Assembly: GCA_045597845.1 (NCBI GenBank)
Contig: JAZLKZ010000016.1
Location: 1-10,231, forward strand
Source of the DNA: Colimorpha sp045597845
GTDB taxonomy: Bacteria; Bacteroidota; Bacteroidia; Bacteroidales; P3
Direction of reading: 5' to 3'
DNA: 10,231 bases
The notes under the pieces were generated by a model, which saw only the letters and a program-made list of their open reading frames with translations, searched no databases and was not told the DNA's origin. The position numbers were made by a program, and so were the translations under genes. Numbering within the stretch: the first letter of the stretch is position 1; every line of letters starts with the position of its first letter. This document shows positions 7,513 to 10,231 of this stretch, in pieces.

Positions 7513-7959
7513 ATGTCAATTTTCGACAATCCAGACGAATACTATATGCAGCAAGCACTTCGAGAGGCGAAGGCGGCCTTTGAGGAAGGGGAAATCCCCA
7601 TCGGAGCCGTTATTGTGAGCAACGACACCATCATCGCCCGCACCCACAACCTCACCGAACGACTCAACGACGTGACCGCCCACGCCGAGATGCTCGCCTT
7701 CACAGCCGCCTCCGAAATGCTCGGTGCCAAGTATCTCACTGGGTGCACGCTATATGTTACATTAGAACCTTGCGTAATGTGTGCCGGCGCCGCGGGATGG
7801 AGTCAGATAAGCCGCATCGTCTATGGCGCTTCCGACCCAAAACGCGGTTTTGAGCGCCTCGGACACGACATGCTTCATCCCAAAACCACCGTAGAAAAAG
7901 GCGTTATAGAAGCGGAATGCGCCGAATTGGTAAGAAAATTCTTCAAAGACAAAAGATAG
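7513..7959 (+). CDS. tadA: tRNA-specific adenosine deaminase
   Basis: The 148-residue cytoplasmic enzyme belongs to the cytidine-deaminase fold. It shows HAE at 57-59 (zinc ligand His57, proton-shuttling Glu59) and PCVMC at 86-90 (zinc ligands Cys87 and Cys90), in the TLEPCVMCAGA context typical of TadA. TadA converts A34 of the tRNA-Arg(ACG) anticodon to inosine, so that one tRNA reads several Arg codons. The length is normal for the family. The ATG at 7513 gives a short N-terminus before the first helix (DEYYMQQALREA). It lies 34 bp after the secreted-protein gene, with no terminator or recognisable promoter between. A general nucleobase deaminase is the alternative reading, but the motif context favours TadA. 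Confidence 0.93.
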   Translation: MSIFDNPDEYYMQQALREAKAAFEEGEIPIGAVIVSNDTIIARTHNLTERLNDVTAHAEMLAFTAASEMLGAKYLTGCTLYVTLEPCVMCAGAAGWSQISRIVYGASDPKRGFERLGHDMLHPKTTVEKGVIEAECAELVRKFFKDKR

Positions 7960-8014
7960 CATCCAACTCAAAACATCAACATACATTTCATTAAAATTCA
8001 AAACCTTAAACAAT

Positions 8015-8905
8015 ATGAAACCCACTTTACTTGTTTTGGCTGCCGGCATGGGCAGCCGCTATGGCGGACTCAAACAGATGGACGGGGTTGGTCCCAATGG
8101 TGAAATCATCATGGACTACTCCATCACCGACGCCATCCGCGCCGGTTTCGGCAAAGTCGTCTTCGTCATCCGCCACAGTTTCGAGAACGAATTCAAGGCA
8201 AAAATCAACGCCGAACATTTCCACAACCAAATTGAGGTAGAATACGTATTCCAGGAGCTCGACAATCTTCCCGAAGGATTCACCGTTCCCGAAGGTCGCG
8301 AAAAGCCCTGGGGCACAAACCACGCCATTCTCATGGCCAAAGACGTCATCCACGAACCCTTCGCAATCATCAACGCCGACGACTTCTACGGCCGCGACGC
8401 ATTCCAAGTGATGGCAGACTACCTCAAGACCCTCGGCAACACCAAAGGCCAATACTGCATGGTAGGCTACAAACTCGAAAACACCCTTTCCGAGAATGGA
8501 ACCGTATCGCGCGGCGTTTGCGAGACCAACGCCGAAGGTCTGCTCGTAGGCATGACCGAACGCACTTCTATCGGACGCACCTCGAACGGCATTGAATACA
8601 AAGACGCCGACGGCATCATGCACCCCCTATCGGCCGACGCCACCGTTTCCATGAACCTCTTCGGTTTCACGCCCGACTATTTCGGCGAAAGCGAAAAGCT
8701 CTTCGTGGACTTTCTGAAAGACCACGGCACCGAGATGAAATCGGAATACTACATTCCTTTCGCCGTCAACACATTCATCAACAGCGGATACGCCACCATG
8801 AAGGTTTTGAGAACCTCCGCACAGTGGTTCGGAGTCACCTACAAGGAAGATCGACCCATGGTAGTAGAACGTCTCAAGAAACTCCACGACCAAGGTGTTT
8901 ACTAA
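8015..8905 (+). CDS. Sugar-phosphate nucleotidyltransferase-like protein
   Basis: The 296-residue product has the Rossmann-like nucleotidyltransferase fold of enzymes that join NTP and a sugar phosphate. The N-terminal signature is LAAGMGSRYGGLKQ (8-21), with the glycine-rich loop, Arg15 and Lys20. PWGTNHAI near 98-105 supplies the base-contacting GT, and INADDFYG at 119-126 holds the metal-binding acidic pair. SRYGG in place of the common R-x-x-P-L-T, and the spacer MDGVGPNGEIIMDYSI, set it apart from RfbA- and MurU-type enzymes. The sugar and nucleotide cannot be told from sequence. The leader (7960-8014) is A/T-rich with no promoter match. The gene's end overlaps the methyltransferase start by 11 bp. 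Confidence 0.85.
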   Translation: MKPTLLVLAAGMGSRYGGLKQMDGVGPNGEIIMDYSITDAIRAGFGKVVFVIRHSFENEFKAKINAEHFHNQIEVEYVFQELDNLPEGFTVPEGREKPWGTNHAILMAKDVIHEPFAIINADDFYGRDAFQVMADYLKTLGNTKGQYCMVGYKLENTLSENGTVSRGVCETNAEGLLVGMTERTSIGRTSNGIEYKDADGIMHPLSADATVSMNLFGFTPDYFGESEKLFVDFLKDHGTEMKSEYYIPFAVNTFINSGYATMKVLRTSAQWFGVTYKEDRPMVVERLKKLHDQGVY

Positions 8906-10097
8906 TCTCGAACCTTTCTGGGATTTCGTCCGCCAGCATCAAACCGACGATCCCATAAAACTCCTGTTGCAGCAAAGCAAATATCCCAATGTGGATATGC
9001 GCCTTGTCGCACAACAAATAGAAGGCAAGCGACAAGCGTTGGCAAAATGGCCAACGCTTGCATCGTATGAGAAAGTTCTCTACCCGCCAAAGCTCAACCG
9101 CGAGCAAAGTTCATCTGAATACGCAGCTCGCTACAAAGCAGAAACTTTCGTTCTACCCAATTGGCACATTGCCGACCTCACAGGTGGCATGGGTATTGAC
9201 AGCATGGCGTTTGCCAAGGTGGCAAACTCGGTGGACTATTTCGAAGTTGACGAATCGCTTTGTCGGAACACGCAGCACAACTGCGGAATCATGAACCTTG
9301 CCAACGTTACCTGCCACAACACCAACAGCATGGAATGGATACGACACAGCGACCTCCATTTCGATCTCATTTTCATCGACCCGGCACGACGCAACCCACA
9401 AGGCAGGAAAGTCGCCGCATTTGAGGACTGCTCCCCCAATCTGCTCGACAACCTTGAATTGATATTCGCACACACCGACCGACTGCTCGTGAAAGCCTCA
9501 CCCATGATCGACCTCACGCTGGGAACGCAGCAACTCAATCACGTCAAAGATGTGCACATACTGTCGATAGACGGAGAGTGCAAAGAAGTGCTGTTCTTCT
9601 GCGACTTCGTGCAAACAAGCGAAACAACAATTCATTGCATAGACCATCATCCCAAAACAGGACACGCCGACATTTTTCATTTCACCCGACAAGAAGAAAG
9701 CGAAGCCACCGCCACCTACTGCCAACAAGTTCACAAATACCTCTACGAGCCCAACGCGACCTTGATGAAAGGCGCGGCCTTCGCCCTCATCAGCCAAAGG
9801 TTCAACATCCATCAACTGGCTCGCAACACCCATCTCTACACCAGCGATGAACTCGTGAAACAATTTCCAGGACGCACCTTTATTGTATTGGAAGAAATCC
9901 AACTCAACCGGAAAAGCATCTCCAAGACCTTCCCCGATAAGAAAGCCCACGTAATAAGCCGCAACTATCCCATAAACGCCGCCGAACTACAAAAGCAACT
10001 CGGACTGCAAGAAGGCGGAAGCGATTTCTTGATAGCGACCACCATCGGCAACAAAAAAACAGGACTTGTGTGCAGAAAAATAGCGGATGTCGATTAA
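8895..10097 (+). CDS. Class I SAM-dependent methyltransferase, THUMP-like
   Basis: The 400-residue product has a central class I methyltransferase domain: motif I as ADLTGGMGID (93-102), an acidic strand-2 end at E117-V-D-E, and motif IV as FIDPARR (160-166), which resembles the D-P-P-Y family that modifies nucleic acid. The C-terminal third (about 315-400) fits the THUMP-like domain found with this enzyme type in Bacteroidota. RNA methylation is therefore inferred, and the target is unknown. The likely start is GTG at 8895-8897, because the next in-frame ATG is at residue 35, inside the conserved-looking N-terminal helices. The gene overlaps the nucleotidyltransferase by 11 bp, which suggests translational coupling. 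A perfect inverted repeat lies inside the gene at 9033-9060. Confidence 0.88.
   Translation: MFTNLEPFWDFVRQHQTDDPIKLLLQQSKYPNVDMRLVAQQIEGKRQALAKWPTLASYEKVLYPPKLNREQSSSEYAARYKAETFVLPNWHIADLTGGMGIDSMAFAKVANSVDYFEVDESLCRNTQHNCGIMNLANVTCHNTNSMEWIRHSDLHFDLIFIDPARRNPQGRKVAAFEDCSPNLLDNLELIFAHTDRLLVKASPMIDLTLGTQQLNHVKDVHILSIDGECKEVLFFCDFVQTSETTIHCIDHHPKTGHADIFHFTRQEESEATATYCQQVHKYLYEPNATLMKGAAFALISQRFNIHQLARNTHLYTSDELVKQFPGRTFIVLEEIQLNRKSISKTFPDKKAHVISRNYPINAAELQKQLGLQEGGSDFLIATTIGNKKTGLVCRKIADVD
9033..9060 (+). repeat. Perfect 11-bp inverted repeat inside the methyltransferase gene
   Basis: CAAGCGTTGGC (9033-9043) and GCCAACGCTTG (9050-9060) are exact reverse complements separated by AAAATG. In RNA this would form a stable hairpin with a 6-nt loop. 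It covers codons for about residues 47-56 of the methyltransferase. There is no T run after it, so it is not an ordinary terminator. Confidence 0.85.
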
Positions 10098-10135
10098 AAT
10101 TATCAACAATTTTATCAAGAAATAAACAAATAAAT

Positions 10136-10166
10136 TTTGCCATTACAAAAATATATTGTAATTTTG
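10136..10166 (+). promoter_or_regulatory. Bacteroidota-type promoter for a gene beyond the right edge
   Basis: TTTG at 10136-10139, a 19-bp spacer and TAATTTTG at 10159-10166 match the phylum promoter consensus exactly. It lies 39 bp after the methyltransferase stop and points out of the window. Transcription should begin near 10171-10174, so the last 60 or so bases are leader. No start codon with a following frame is visible before the window ends. Confidence 0.85.
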
Positions 10167-10231
10167 CACCCTCATAAAATAGTGGAGAAAGGTCTGATTT
10201 ACCCGTTCAAAACCTTAACCATTAAGCAACT

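Noticed and set aside
10100..10108. DnaA-box-like TTATCAACA in the A/T-rich spacer at the right end
   Set aside because: It has one mismatch to TTATCCACA and is a single copy, with no cluster of boxes and no dnaA or dnaN nearby, so there is no case for an origin.

Overview
The window looks like chromosomal housekeeping DNA from a Bacteroidota bacterium, most likely order Bacteroidales and perhaps Prevotella-like. The evidence is: promoters of the phylum type (TTTG, about 19 bp, TAnnTTTG); A/T-rich leaders without clear Shine-Dalgarno sites; a TPR lipoprotein followed by a DUF4292-type lipoprotein; and a THUMP-like SAM methyltransferase. The genus is an inference from protein style only.

Layout. 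Positions 1-329 hold at most the end of one gene, with a short open frame closing at 127, followed by DNA with no convincing gene. cysS (cysteinyl-tRNA synthetase) is on the minus strand at 330-1796. A 168-bp divergent intergenic region separates it from a plus-strand DMT/EamA transporter (1965-2882). A 262-bp gap carries a textbook Bacteroidota promoter for ackA (acetate kinase, 3145-4353), which ends at a strong intrinsic terminator (4370-4404). ackA therefore looks monocistronic, and pta is not beside it.

From 4453 to 10097 six plus-strand genes follow with short gaps or overlaps and no internal terminator that I can see: a TPR lipoprotein, a DUF4292-like lipoprotein, an unrecognised secreted protein, tadA (tRNA adenosine deaminase), a sugar-type nucleotidyltransferase, and a THUMP-like class I SAM methyltransferase. 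The first three form an envelope module. The last three are cytoplasmic and deal with tRNA or nucleotide-sugar chemistry. After the methyltransferase a second textbook promoter (10136-10166) starts a transcript whose gene lies beyond the window.

I found no mobile element, CRISPR array, tRNA or rRNA, and nothing that clearly amounts to a new biological system. The items most worth a second look are the envelope trio with its unrecognised third member, a perfect 11-bp inverted repeat inside the methyltransferase gene, a dyad just downstream of the ackA promoter, and the leader at the right edge.
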